A stretch of DNA of 64,000 bases from Bacteroidota bacterium (GCA_026391195.1 JAPLEI010000100.1:1-64000); one strand, 5' to 3'; counted from the first letter of the stretch, positions 18,567-28,984 are shown. Made by a program: numbers and translations. Notes: a model not told the origin generated them from the sequence alone.

Positions 18567-21500
18567 TTAAAAATCGAGATTGATTCCTAAAGAATAAACA
18601 CGAGGCCTTGGATAGATATTGTTATCCACTCCTCCATCCCCGGCATTTTCCGGATCTAATCCGCCATACTTGGTAATCACCAACACATTCTGAATGCTGG
18701 CATTCACGCGCAATGAAGCTTTATTCTTAAATACCCCGCCTACATTGTATCCAAAATTGATATTATCTATCCGGAAAAAAGAAGCATTATCTATATAGTA
18801 ATCAGACAAATAACGGTTGTTATCAAATCGGGTAGTAAGATAATCACGGGTTGCATTACCAGTAAAGTTTAAAGGACTTTTAATGGCGCGCAAAACGCCG
18901 TTATTCGAATTCACGTTGTTATATAAGTAATTGCCAAAAGAACCATGGCCCGCGATACTGGCAGAAAACTTCTTGTAAGTAACCTGCGTGTTGAACCCTA
19001 ACAATACATCGGCAGCAGGCTTCTGATAAATAGTACGGTCGTCGTTGTTGATAATTCCATCGCGGTTGATGTCTTCGTACAAACCTTCAATGGGCGCGCC
19101 GTTTTGATTGTATATCTGCTTATACATGAAAAACGAATTAGGCGCATATCCAACCGAGTGTATTCCAATACTGTTTCCGGTTCCACCACCAATAAAGGTT
19201 ACATCCTGCCCTTTAAAATTTGGATCAGGATTCTTTAACAGGTTGGTGATAATAGCTCTATTGTAAGTGAAGTTCATACCCAAATCCCACGTTAACTCAT
19301 TCTTACGAATGATTGCAGTGTTCAGATTGATTTCTAACCCCTTGCTTTCAATATTTCCTACGTTGGTTACAATCTCGTTCACAAAGTTAGCACCAGCTGC
19401 AACTGCTACATTCGCCAATAAGTCTTTGGTGTTGCGCTGATAATAATCTATCGAACCCGTTACCCTGTTTTGGAATAATCCGAAGTCTAAACCAAGGTTG
19501 GTGGTAGTAGTAGATTCCCAGCGGATAGAAGGATCATATCCTTCAGGGCGTAGGTAGCTAACATAGGTGTTGCCAAACTGATACGAAGCAGTAGGGGCAC
19601 CTAGGGAATACCGGGGGATATAAGAATAATAGCCAATTCCATCTTGTTGTCCGGTTGTTCCCCATCCAATTCGCAACTTCAGTTCATTCAACTGACGGGT
19701 ATTCTTAAATAAATCTTCCTTCACCTTCCAGGCAAAAGCCAGTGATGGAAAATAACCCGTTCTGTCGTTCGGATTTAATTTAGAACTTGCATCCGAACGA
19801 ATGGTTGCGGTAAGTAAGTATTTATCCTGCAACGAAAAGTTTACTCGTCCAAAATAGCTCTCCAGTCGGTATTCCGGCCGATCGGTTAAGAATACTGGCT
19901 CAGAACCCTGAATAGTATCCCGCTTAGCAGGACGGGTAGGATCTGCAATGGCCCGATAGCTGAAAGAAGCATTATTGGTAACTTTAGTGAGAAAACTCTG
20001 ATAGCTATGCCCCACCAAAACATCAATCTTACCCTTGATACTTTTTAACTCTTTTGAATAATATAAGGATACATCCGCCAGCTGGTTTACTTTTTGCTGC
20101 TGATAATGATTCTTTAAACCACCGGTTTTATAGTTGGTGGCAGATACTGAATCAATATTGTTGTTGCCATGTCCGGATGATTGGTCAAGGCCCAGGTTCA
20201 CCAACACATGCAGGTCGGGTAAGAAATGTAATTTATAATCCATCTGCACATTTCCGATAAACCGGGAAACTGTAGAGCGATTATCCCTGAGATCTAATAG
20301 GGCAAGTGGATTTCTAGAGGATAAATCGATGGGCAACGCATTCGGCTGTAGCCATTCATAATATCCACCCCAGTTTTTATTTCCAGAATACACCGGCTTG
20401 GTAGGGTCGAAGGATACGGCATTTCCAATAGCCCCTTCATTAGCAAAACGATTCTTAGTTTGTGACCCCTTTAAATTCAGGTTGATGGATAAATGATCGT
20501 TCAACAATTTTGGCGACAAATTCAAAGTACCCGTTAAACGATTAAAGTTGTTGGTTTTAAGAATCCCATCCTGCGTTAAATAACCCAATGACGCTCTGAA
20601 AGGCATATTGCCCAAACTCCCGGAAGCACTAACCGTATTATCAAAACTGGGTGCAGTCTGATAAATTTCCTTCTGCCAGTCGGTGTTGGCTGTACCCAAT
20701 AAATTCTTATACGTATTGTTTCCGGTTGCAGCCGCATCGGCATTTACAATGGTTCTTACTTCGTCTCCTGTTAACACCGGCACAGTGTTTACAATGGTAC
20801 CTAGGGCAAACACATTATTATAATTGTAACGAATCTTTCCCTTCGTTCCTCTTTTGGTGGTAACAATCAATACCCCATTGGATGCACGTGAACCATATAA
20901 GGCAGCAGCAGAGGCATCTTTTAAAACGGTAATCGACTCAATATCATTTGGGTTGATGGTATTCAGCAGGTTGGCAGAACCGGCAATGCCATTTCCTTCA
21001 ACAGGAACACCATCAATAACAACCAGCGGATCGTTACTGGCATTGAGCGATGCACCGCCGCGAATACGAATACGGCTTCCGCCTCCCGCAGCTCCTCCAC
21101 CGGTGGTTACCGACAAGCCGGCTACCTTACCCACGAGCAACTGCTCGGCAGAGTTAATATTTCCTTTCTGAAATTCTTTGGGCCCCACTGAAGTTACTGC
21201 ACCCGTTAAATCTGATTTACGGCGCGTTCCATACGCAACCACCACTACCTCTCCTAAATTGGCAGAAGAACTGGCCAACGCAACCGATAATTCGCCCTTG
21301 CTGGCAATAGATACTTCCTGAGCAGTAAATCCGGTTGATGAAACAACCAAGGTTGTAACAGCGGGTGCAACCGAAATTGTAAAGCGGCCCGCATCATTGG
21401 TTACTACTCCCTTATTACTGCCCTTTGCTACCACGCTGGCTCCTGCTAACGGAGCACCATTGGCATCCGTTACCCGACCTGTGATAGCCCTGTCTTGCGC

Positions 21501-21575
21501 AAACGATACTTGCATAAGCAGCATCGAAAGAACAAAAAGAACTGTTCTGCGTAAATTCAACCATAACATAAGCAA
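18567..21575 (-). CDS. susC: SusC/RagA TonB-dependent outer-membrane receptor
   Basis: CarboxypepD_reg-like N-term, 'GEVVVVAYGTRRKSDLTGAV', plug 'VLKDASAAALYGSRASNGVLIVTTKRG'. Confidence 0.97.
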   Translation of the reverse strand: MLMLWLNLRRTVLFVLSMLLMQVSFAQDRAITGRVTDANGAPLAGASVVAKGSNKGVVTNDAGRFTISVAPAVTTLVVSSTGFTAQEVSIASKGELSVALASSSANLGEVVVVAYGTRRKSDLTGAVTSVGPKEFQKGNINSAEQLLVGKVAGLSVTTGGGAAGGGSRIRIRGGASLNASNDPLVVIDGVPVEGNGIAGSANLLNTINPNDIESITVLKDASAAALYGSRASNGVLIVTTKRGTKGKIRYNYNNVFALGTIVNTVPVLTGDEVRTIVNADAAATGNNTYKNLLGTANTDWQKEIYQTAPSFDNTVSASGSLGNMPFRASLGYLTQDGILKTNNFNRLTGTLNLSPKLLNDHLSINLNLKGSQTKNRFANEGAIGNAVSFDPTKPVYSGNKNWGGYYEWLQPNALPIDLSSRNPLALLDLRDNRSTVSRFIGNVQMDYKLHFLPDLHVLVNLGLDQSSGHGNNNIDSVSATNYKTGGLKNHYQQQKVNQLADVSLYYSKELKSIKGKIDVLVGHSYQSFLTKVTNNASFSYRAIADPTRPAKRDTIQGSEPVFLTDRPEYRLESYFGRVNFSLQDKYLLTATIRSDASSKLNPNDRTGYFPSLAFAWKVKEDLFKNTRQLNELKLRIGWGTTGQQDGIGYYSYIPRYSLGAPTASYQFGNTYVSYLRPEGYDPSIRWESTTTTNLGLDFGLFQNRVTGSIDYYQRNTKDLLANVAVAAGANFVNEIVTNVGNIESKGLEINLNTAIIRKNELTWDLGMNFTYNRAIITNLLKNPDPNFKGQDVTFIGGGTGNSIGIHSVGYAPNSFFMYKQIYNQNGAPIEGLYEDINRDGIINNDDRTIYQKPAADVLLGFNTQVTYKKFSASIAGHGSFGNYLYNNVNSNNGVLRAIKSPLNFTGNATRDYLTTRFDNNRYLSDYYIDNASFFRIDNINFGYNVGGVFKNKASLRVNASIQNVLVITKYGGLDPENAGDGGVDNNIYPRPRVYSLGINLDF

Positions 21576-21593
21576 TCGTTTAATTTTTCAAAA

Positions 21594-21654
21594 ATGGTTT
21601 GGGAACACATCAATATATGTACTTACTACACTAACCTATGTGTTCACAATACAC
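21594..21654. promoter_or_regulatory. Candidate operator cluster upstream of susC (three imperfect 17-bp palindrome-like sites)
   Basis: ATGGTTT-GGG-AACACAT (21594-21610), ATGTACT-TAC-TACACTA (21617-21633), ATGTGTT-CAC-AATACAC (21638-21654). Confidence 0.4.
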
Positions 21655-21752
21655 AACAATAAGCATATTTTATTACTTGCCAAATATTTTTTACCATTAT
21701 TTGTACCTCTGTTTAACGATAGGAGAAATCCTATAATTATCCCTTCATCAGC

Positions 21753-22466
21753 CTACTGATATGGCCGAAAGTTGTTCACCAAACCGGCCTTGAGTTTATA
21801 CAATTTACCCGGCCGATGATTCACTTCTTTTTCTAATGTGTTGGTATCTATAATCCAATCTTTTATAGCAATCTTTTTTCTAAAATTGCGCCGGTCTAAT
21901 TCTATCCCCAAAATAGCTTCAAATACAGATTGTAATTCCCTTAGCGAAAACAACGGAGGTAAAAGATGGAAAACAACGGGGCGCTCCATTACTTTTTGCT
22001 GCAATTGGTGTAAACAAAGTTGCAGAATTTCTAGGTGATCGAAAGCCAGTCTCTTTACTTTACGCACTGGATACCAGTTTAACTGATGCTCAGCAATATT
22101 CAGCTGCTGATGTTGCATATCAATCAACGAAAAATAAGCTGTAGTAATTACCCGTCCAGACGGGTGCCGGTTTATCTTTCCAAAAGTATGCACCTGCTCT
22201 AGATAAACATTCTGTAAGCCGGTTCTCTCCCATAAAATTCGAAACGAAGCCTCGGTTAAATCTTCATTGGGCTTTACCAAATCTCCCAACAGTGAATTCA
22301 GTCCCTGAAACTCTTCTAAATCCGATTGCATCAGCAGCACATACAGCTCATCATTATCATACCCGAAAATCACACAATCTACCGACACGGCTATATTAAA
22401 ATAGTCCTGACGATTTTTTTTCTCAATGGCCGCATTTTTCAACGCTTTGATAATCTTTTCCGACAT
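21753..22466 (-). CDS. Nudix-family transcriptional regulator (NrtR/AraR-like: Nudix domain plus C-terminal winged helix)
   Basis: 'VSVDCVIFGYDNDELYVLLMQ', Nudix-like core, C-term 'LDRRNFRKKIAIKDWIIDTNTLEKEVNHRPGKLYKLK'. Confidence 0.88.
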   Translation of the reverse strand: MSEKIIKALKNAAIEKKNRQDYFNIAVSVDCVIFGYDNDELYVLLMQSDLEEFQGLNSLLGDLVKPNEDLTEASFRILWERTGLQNVYLEQVHTFGKINRHPSGRVITTAYFSLIDMQHQQLNIAEHQLNWYPVRKVKRLAFDHLEILQLCLHQLQQKVMERPVVFHLLPPLFSLRELQSVFEAILGIELDRRNFRKKIAIKDWIIDTNTLEKEVNHRPGKLYKLKAGLVNNFRPYQ

Positions 22467-22477
22467 AAAGACCCAAA

Positions 22478-25369
22478 TTAAGGCAATATAAAATGAATTG
22501 AGCGGGTTGCCGAAGAATTTTTAACTGAAAGAATATAATGGGCCGGTGGCAACTGATCAATGGCCGTTCCCAATACCATGGAATGCTTGCCAGCACTGAG
22601 TTTGCCAGAAAACAACACTTTCAGTTGCCTACCATCCGCCGTAAACAGCTCGGAAGTGATTTTACTGGGCACCTTTACTTCTATCTCATAAATCGCTCGC
22701 TTATTTACCGGATTAGGAAATAACCTAACCTGAAAACCTGCATCAGCGGCCGATAAGTTATCGCCAATTGCTGTTATCGGTCCCGTACTGGTTAACTTCC
22801 GGCTCAGGTAAACCTTGTATTCGCCGGGTTGTAGTGTAATTGATTGGGCCGCTCCCGTTGCAGTAAATGTTTCCCCGGTAAGATGCTCATACCAAGTGCC
22901 GCTATTCGGAAATGTAACATTCGCAGTTGCCGGGCCTACATCAAAATTACCCAACACACAAATATTAGAAGTATCGGTTACCAGCTGCATCCATTTAAAG
23001 GCACCCCCCAAAGAATAGGTAATTCGATTAGAGGTAAAATTATTCCGATACATAGGATGGGTGCGCAATTGATTCAGCTTACTATATACCGTAAACAAGG
23101 CCTGCCGCTCGGGCTGCAGGCGATAATCCCACCGAATGGGTTTATTGCCAGTTCGGCAATTGGCATTCACAGTTCCATCCATACAGTAGTTGATAGTATA
23201 ATCATACCCCAACTCCCCAAATTGCCATATCATTTTAGGGCCGGGCGTTAATAACCCAAATGCTGCTGTCAACTCCATTCGCTTGAGTGCAGTGGCCAAG
23301 GTGCGCGTATTATAACTGCCAGCCGAATTACCGAATTGAATGTTCTTGTACAGTAATCTTTCTTCGTCGTGACTTTCCATATACCCCACCAAATTAGGCT
23401 GTACCCATCCACGGCTGGTAAAAATACTTCCCTCAAAATTGCTGTTTAGAAGAAACCCCATAGCGGCTTCCTGAAAATTGTATGTATTATTTCCCCATAA
23501 CAACATGCCATAATTACTCAATTCAATCTCTTCTGTATTTGCAGCAAAATGTTCTAAAATAGCATAGGACCCCGGAGATTTTACTTGCAGGGTATCGTAA
23601 TATCTCTTCCAAATCGCTACCCGGCTGGCATCATACTGCCCCCACAATGCCACATTGGATCCGGAATTTACCTGGGTAAAGCCTTTCGACAAATCGAATC
23701 GGTACCCATCTACCCTAAACTCCTTCAGCCAATATTCCATCACGCGGCTACTGAAATACCGTGTTGCCAGCGACTCATGATTAAAATCGTGAAACACATT
23801 AAAGGGATGTCGGGCGGTTTCATTTAGCCAGGGATTATTGGCGGCAGGCTGATTTAAACTCGCATTCCAATAGAGTGCAGCTAGTGGACTATTGCCGGTA
23901 GTATGATTTAATACCACATCCAATAAAACAGCAATGCCCCTTTTATGACAAGTATCAATAAATTCTTTCAGCGAATTGGCAGGGCCATAATATTTGTCGG
24001 GTGCCAAAAAGAAAGCCGGATTATATCCCCAGCTCTCATTCCCATCAAACTCATTTACTGGCATCAATTCAATAGCATTTATACCCAGTCGCTGCAGGTA
24101 GTTGAGGGTATCGCGAATCGTTTTCCAGTCATGCGCCAACACAAAATCTCGCACCAATAATTCGTATATGATCAATGAGCGTTTGTCCGGACGAGTAAAA
24201 TTCGTTACCCCCCAATTGTATGCGGGGGGAGCTGTTTGAAGTATACCAACTATCCCCGTGGTTTTGCCGGTAGGATAGGCTTTGAGGTTAGGAAAAGTAG
24301 CAGCCGGAATAGTTCCATCATTCCAGGGATCTAGAATTTTTTCGGAATACGGATCCGCCACGCGCAGGGTGCCATCTACCAGGTATTGAAAAGCATATTC
24401 GGTGCCCGGGGTTAATCCGGTAATTTTTAGCCACCAATAATTTCCATCGGGCGTTTTATTCATGGCAAAGGCAGACTGTTCTATCCAGTTGCTGCCAGGA
24501 AATTCTCCTATTACAGAAACCCGATTTTTGCCCGGTGCGTATAATACCAACACAGCCGAAGTATTTCCCGCCTCATAATTAATGCCATCACGAACGCCTG
24601 CCGGCAGCGGAAGAATAGTACTGGAGCCCGATACAAAAAATTTGATGGTATCTCGAACCGTTACACTTCCCTTAACCGCTTCTGCAACCAATTCTTGATT
24701 GCCAGATTGGGTTATCGTGGGAGTAGCAGCCACAGATGTTACGCTGGAAGCGGTTTGCACAACCGATCCGTTATAGTATAAAGTGAAATTAGCCGAGGCA
24801 TTTGCCTGTGCTACCACAGAAATGTTATCCCCCACCTGCTTGCTGATAGGTTCTGGAATCGGCAGGAACGTGGGTTGTAAAATTGGCTGAGTAAAACGGA
24901 GCGCTAAATTAGCAGCGTAAATAGGTAGGTACATATCCGTGCCATCTGTATTCGCCTGCTTTAAGGTTCCATTGCCATTGCGAAATAAAATGGCAATTTT
25001 TAGAATGGTCTCTCCGGCCGGCACCCCATAAAAAGCCCGGATATTAGTAATATCATATCGCCACCGGTTATTGCCCAACGAAACCGCCTGCAATTCGGGA
25101 AGCGTTTTACCCCAGGGACTTTGACTGCCTAGTTTAACGTATTTCCAATCGCTGACACTGGTACTCAAATTGGTGATTACGCCTGTATGAACGTACACAT
25201 CATTTAGGGATCCATAATTATTTAAACCCCCATTTCCTTTGGAGGCATCCACTGTGATAGATAAATTATCGGTATCTGTAGGGAATACTACCGAACCGGT
25301 TAATAATTGACCCTGCACCTGAATACCATATATACAGAGGCATAAAAATAACAGCAGGGTCTTTTTCAT
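22478..25369 (-). CDS. GH13 alpha-amylase-family enzyme with N-terminal accessory domains and T9SS C-terminal sorting domain
   Basis: Signal peptide; CBM48/E-set-like region; GH13 motifs 'LLDVVLNHTTG', 'VDGYRFDLSKGF'; C-term 'FQVRLFPNPVNKRAIYEI...HYILSVKNSSATRSIHFIL'. Confidence 0.92.
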   Translation of the reverse strand: MKKTLLLFLCLCIYGIQVQGQLLTGSVVFPTDTDNLSITVDASKGNGGLNNYGSLNDVYVHTGVITNLSTSVSDWKYVKLGSQSPWGKTLPELQAVSLGNNRWRYDITNIRAFYGVPAGETILKIAILFRNGNGTLKQANTDGTDMYLPIYAANLALRFTQPILQPTFLPIPEPISKQVGDNISVVAQANASANFTLYYNGSVVQTASSVTSVAATPTITQSGNQELVAEAVKGSVTVRDTIKFFVSGSSTILPLPAGVRDGINYEAGNTSAVLVLYAPGKNRVSVIGEFPGSNWIEQSAFAMNKTPDGNYWWLKITGLTPGTEYAFQYLVDGTLRVADPYSEKILDPWNDGTIPAATFPNLKAYPTGKTTGIVGILQTAPPAYNWGVTNFTRPDKRSLIIYELLVRDFVLAHDWKTIRDTLNYLQRLGINAIELMPVNEFDGNESWGYNPAFFLAPDKYYGPANSLKEFIDTCHKRGIAVLLDVVLNHTTGNSPLAALYWNASLNQPAANNPWLNETARHPFNVFHDFNHESLATRYFSSRVMEYWLKEFRVDGYRFDLSKGFTQVNSGSNVALWGQYDASRVAIWKRYYDTLQVKSPGSYAILEHFAANTEEIELSNYGMLLWGNNTYNFQEAAMGFLLNSNFEGSIFTSRGWVQPNLVGYMESHDEERLLYKNIQFGNSAGSYNTRTLATALKRMELTAAFGLLTPGPKMIWQFGELGYDYTINYCMDGTVNANCRTGNKPIRWDYRLQPERQALFTVYSKLNQLRTHPMYRNNFTSNRITYSLGGAFKWMQLVTDTSNICVLGNFDVGPATANVTFPNSGTWYEHLTGETFTATGAAQSITLQPGEYKVYLSRKLTSTGPITAIGDNLSAADAGFQVRLFPNPVNKRAIYEIEVKVPSKITSELFTADGRQLKVLFSGKLSAGKHSMVLGTAIDQLPPAHYILSVKNSSATRSIHFILP

Positions 25370-25403
25370 AAATAGCTAGTAATCGTTTTACTAAAATACA
25401 AAT

Positions 25404-25420
25404 ATGTACTAAAAACACAT
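25404..25420. promoter_or_regulatory. Candidate operator in the divergent GH13/GH13 intergenic region
   Basis: ATGTACT-AAA-AACACAT; same architecture as the three sites upstream of susC. Confidence 0.4.
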
Positions 25421-25458
25421 TAATTTTCAAAAAATTATTAATCTTGTTGAAGGAATAA

Positions 25459-27387
25459 GTGAAAAAGCCCATTGATACTTACCCTAACCCGCAAAAATCT
25501 ATTTTTCAAGATTGCAATTACCCTGCCATGAATAAACGCATCCCTGGTTATCTGCTCATCAGCTGTCTGCTCCTGTTTCAAAGCTTATTCGCCCAAATTG
25601 ATCATGTAGAACCCCTAAACTGGTTCATCGGCATGAAGAATCCTAGGGTACAATTATTGGTTAACGGAGCCGACATCGGTACCAGCACTCCCTCTATCAA
25701 ATATCCGGGCGTATCGATTGAAAAAGTTCATCGGGCAAACAGTAAGCAGTATCTATTTATCGACCTCTACATACAACCCTCCGCTAAACCTGGCACCCTT
25801 TCCATTCGTTTTGAGAAAAATGGTAAAACCATTGCCACTTACCCTTACACATTATTGGCACGCACGCAAGATCCCAATCAGTTCAAGGGTTTTACGGCTT
25901 CCGATGTAGTTTACCTGATTATGCCCGACCGTTTTGCCAATGGCGATACCACCAATGATGTAGTTGCCGGAATGAAAGAAAACCAGGTAAACCGAACACG
26001 CCCCGGCGGTAGACATGGCGGAGATATTCGGGGTATCATCAACCACCTCGATTATATTCAAAAAATGGGGTTCACAGCCATCTGGTGTACACCCATGATG
26101 GAAAACAACATGGCAGGATATTCTTATCATGGATATTCCATCACCAACCACTACAAAGTAGATCCCCGCTATGGCACTATGGAAGATTACATAGAACTAT
26201 CTGCCAAAGCAAAAGAAAAAGGAATCAAATTAATATTTGATGAAGTGCTCAATCACTGCGGCAGTGAACATTGGTGGATGAAAGATTTGCCTTTCCCTAA
26301 CTGGATAAATAAAGCCGACTCTTTTCAACTCAGCACGCACCGTAGAACTACCAATCAAGACCCCTATGCCGCCGAATACGATAAAGACCTGATGACGCGT
26401 GGCTGGTTTGATAAAACGATGCCCGACCTGAATAGTGAAAATCCATTCATGGCAAACTACCTCATACAAAGAAGTATCTGGTATACCGAAACCCTACAGC
26501 TGGGCGGCATCCGGCAGGATACGTATGGCTACAGCAATAAAAATTTTTTACAAAAATGGAGTTGCCGGATGATGGAAGAATATCCCCGGTTTAGTATGGT
26601 AGGGGAAGAGTGGACCTACAATCCCCTGATTGAATCTTACTGGCAAAAGGGAAAGATTAACAGCGATGGGTACAAAAGTTGCTTGAATACGGTAATGGAC
26701 TTCCCCTTACAACAAGCGTTAACAGAAGGAATCCGCGAACAGGAAAAACCTTATTCCTCAACTGGTTTTACACGGATGTATGAAGCACTGGCGAATGATT
26801 TTGCTTATGCGAATCCGAATCAAATGCTGATTTTTGGCGACAACCACGATATGGATCGGCTGTTCACCCAAATGAAGGAGGATCTTGCCCTAACTAAAAT
26901 GGCGATTGCCTATTTACTAACTATGCGTGGCATCCCCCAGTTTTTATATGGCACCGAAATTTTAGCAACCAATAGCAAACACCCCAACGACCATGGGTAT
27001 ATTCGAATCGATTTCCCAGGCGGCTGGAATGCAGATACGACAAATGGATTTACCGGGATGGGTTTAGCTCCTGCTCAACTAGACATGCAATCATTTATGA
27101 GAAAAATGCTTAACTGGCGTAAAAATCATCCGGCCATTACTTCGGCTGCTACGCTACATTTTGCTCCTTTTGAAGGGCTGTATGTTTACTTCCGCTATAA
27201 CCAACAAGAAACCATCATGGTGGTGATGAATCGTAACAACGAAACGGCGCAACTGAACACGGCAAGAATGAAAGAAATCCTCCAGAATAAATCAATCGCC
27301 CAGCCTATTTTCAGTAACGAAAAACTACCACTCGCCAAACCCATCCCCATTCCCGGAAAAACAGCGATGATTTTTACCATAGAGTAA
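25459..27387 (+). CDS. GH13 neopullulanase/cyclomaltodextrinase-like enzyme (SusA-like); likely start at 25528
   Basis: 'DVVYLIMPDRFANGD', 'LIFDEVLNHCGSEHWW', 'GIRQDTYGY', 'FGDNHDMDRLF'; signal peptide follows the internal Met MNKRIPGYLL. Confidence 0.93.
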   Translation: MKKPIDTYPNPQKSIFQDCNYPAMNKRIPGYLLISCLLLFQSLFAQIDHVEPLNWFIGMKNPRVQLLVNGADIGTSTPSIKYPGVSIEKVHRANSKQYLFIDLYIQPSAKPGTLSIRFEKNGKTIATYPYTLLARTQDPNQFKGFTASDVVYLIMPDRFANGDTTNDVVAGMKENQVNRTRPGGRHGGDIRGIINHLDYIQKMGFTAIWCTPMMENNMAGYSYHGYSITNHYKVDPRYGTMEDYIELSAKAKEKGIKLIFDEVLNHCGSEHWWMKDLPFPNWINKADSFQLSTHRRTTNQDPYAAEYDKDLMTRGWFDKTMPDLNSENPFMANYLIQRSIWYTETLQLGGIRQDTYGYSNKNFLQKWSCRMMEEYPRFSMVGEEWTYNPLIESYWQKGKINSDGYKSCLNTVMDFPLQQALTEGIREQEKPYSSTGFTRMYEALANDFAYANPNQMLIFGDNHDMDRLFTQMKEDLALTKMAIAYLLTMRGIPQFLYGTEILATNSKHPNDHGYIRIDFPGGWNADTTNGFTGMGLAPAQLDMQSFMRKMLNWRKNHPAITSAATLHFAPFEGLYVYFRYNQQETIMVVMNRNNETAQLNTARMKEILQNKSIAQPIFSNEKLPLAKPIPIPGKTAMIFTIE

Positions 27388-27478
27388 TAAACGCAAAAAA
27401 ACCGATTCCTTGCTTTTCAAGGTAATTGGCATACTTCAGCAATAAAATAGATACATTTATCTACGATTTACTGCTCAA

Positions 27479-28915
27479 TTGCCTGCCATGAAAACATTAC
27501 AAGCATCCTATACCGATGGATTTTTTGATGTGAGCGCCGCGCATGGATTTTTGCCGGCTGTTCCACCGCTGATTTCATTACCCCACATCTATCAGGCCCT
27601 GCAAGAGGTTCTTGATAACATGCCCATACAACTCAGTGATGAGCAACCCGGCTATCTGCATTTCCCGGGAAAAATTCAGGAAGTAGCTAACCAATTACCC
27701 AATTATTTAGCAGAGGTAAAACAAGAAAGCGATATCCGAATTATTCAGGCTTTATACAGAGGCTATGCCTTTCTTACTTCTGCCTATACCCTGGAGCCCG
27801 CTTTTCAACATTACAAACAAACGGGAACCTATGGCAAAGCCATCAACACCTTACCCGCCAATATTGCCCAACCCTTTGTAGCGGTTTGCGAAAAATTAAA
27901 CGTTTTTCCTTGGTTAGATTATCACTACGGTTATTCCCTGGGTAATTTTTATAAAATTAATCCGGAAGGCTCACTCGAGTGGGATAACCTTCAAATGTGC
28001 GTAAAATTTTCTGGTCAGCCAGATGAAGCCGGCTTTATTTTATTGCATGTAGACATCAATCAATTTTCACCCAACCTGGTAGGCTCCGTGTTAGCTACCT
28101 TAGCAGCAGTTGAAGCCAATGCAATCAATCAAGTGGAGGCAGGATTAGATAAGAACCTCGATACCCTCACGCAAATGAATATCCGCAGAAAAGAAATGTG
28201 GAAGGCTTCTAGATGGCAACACTACAACGACTTTCGGGTTTTTATTATGGGCATAAAAGGGAATGAAGAAATTTTTGGTGAGGGTGTAACCTATACAGGG
28301 GTTTGGGATACCCCCCAACAATTCAGGGGGCAAACGGGTGCTCAGGATGATATCATTCCAATGGAAGATATTTTTTCAGGGGTTACCCGATATTATTTAA
28401 AAAATGAACTGACCGACTATCTGCTGGATCTGCGAAAATATCGTCCCCACTGTGTACAGGCATTTTTTGTAGACCTGGAAACACAAGTAAAACAGGTTCA
28501 TGCTGATGGATTAGCTGGGTATTTATTTGAACAAGCTTCCGTGAATGGATTGGCACGACTTCTCGGCATTTTAGAACAGATTTATCATTTCCGAAACGGG
28601 CACTGGCAATTTGTACAAAAATATATAATGGCCAATACCCCGTATGCAAAAGCTACCGGCGGTACACCCATTACCACCTGGCTGCCCAATCAGATTACTG
28701 CGGTATTGCAACAAATGGAAGGAGTAATGCAATCGATTGCCTTATTATCTGATATCCCAGATGAAAAAGGAACACTACTAATAGCTAACAATCAAGCTAC
28801 CTTCCAACACAAAAAACAATTACTCGCAGAACAATTATCGATGGTTAGCCAAGATACCTATTCGGCAGATACTCTTTTTTCACTCAATTCCCGGTATGGC
28901 TTGTCGGACCAGTAA
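27479..28915 (+). CDS. Indoleamine 2,3-dioxygenase-like heme protein; start likely 27488
   Basis: 'HGFLPAVPPL', 'DEAGFILLHVDINQ', 'QFRGQTGAQDDIIPMEDIFSG', 'GHWQFVQKYIMANTPYAKATGGTP'. Confidence 0.85.
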   Translation: MPAMKTLQASYTDGFFDVSAAHGFLPAVPPLISLPHIYQALQEVLDNMPIQLSDEQPGYLHFPGKIQEVANQLPNYLAEVKQESDIRIIQALYRGYAFLTSAYTLEPAFQHYKQTGTYGKAINTLPANIAQPFVAVCEKLNVFPWLDYHYGYSLGNFYKINPEGSLEWDNLQMCVKFSGQPDEAGFILLHVDINQFSPNLVGSVLATLAAVEANAINQVEAGLDKNLDTLTQMNIRRKEMWKASRWQHYNDFRVFIMGIKGNEEIFGEGVTYTGVWDTPQQFRGQTGAQDDIIPMEDIFSGVTRYYLKNELTDYLLDLRKYRPHCVQAFFVDLETQVKQVHADGLAGYLFEQASVNGLARLLGILEQIYHFRNGHWQFVQKYIMANTPYAKATGGTPITTWLPNQITAVLQQMEGVMQSIALLSDIPDEKGTLLIANNQATFQHKKQLLAEQLSMVSQDTYSADTLFSLNSRYGLSDQ

Positions 28916-28984
28916 TACAATCATTCTTCAACCATCCCCAGCAGTAGGATTTCGATTTCGAAAAGATACCAGTGCATCCAAATC

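Noticed and set aside
22844-23251. 135-aa plus-strand ORF inside the GH13
   Set aside because: Antisense shadow ORF with low-complexity sequence.
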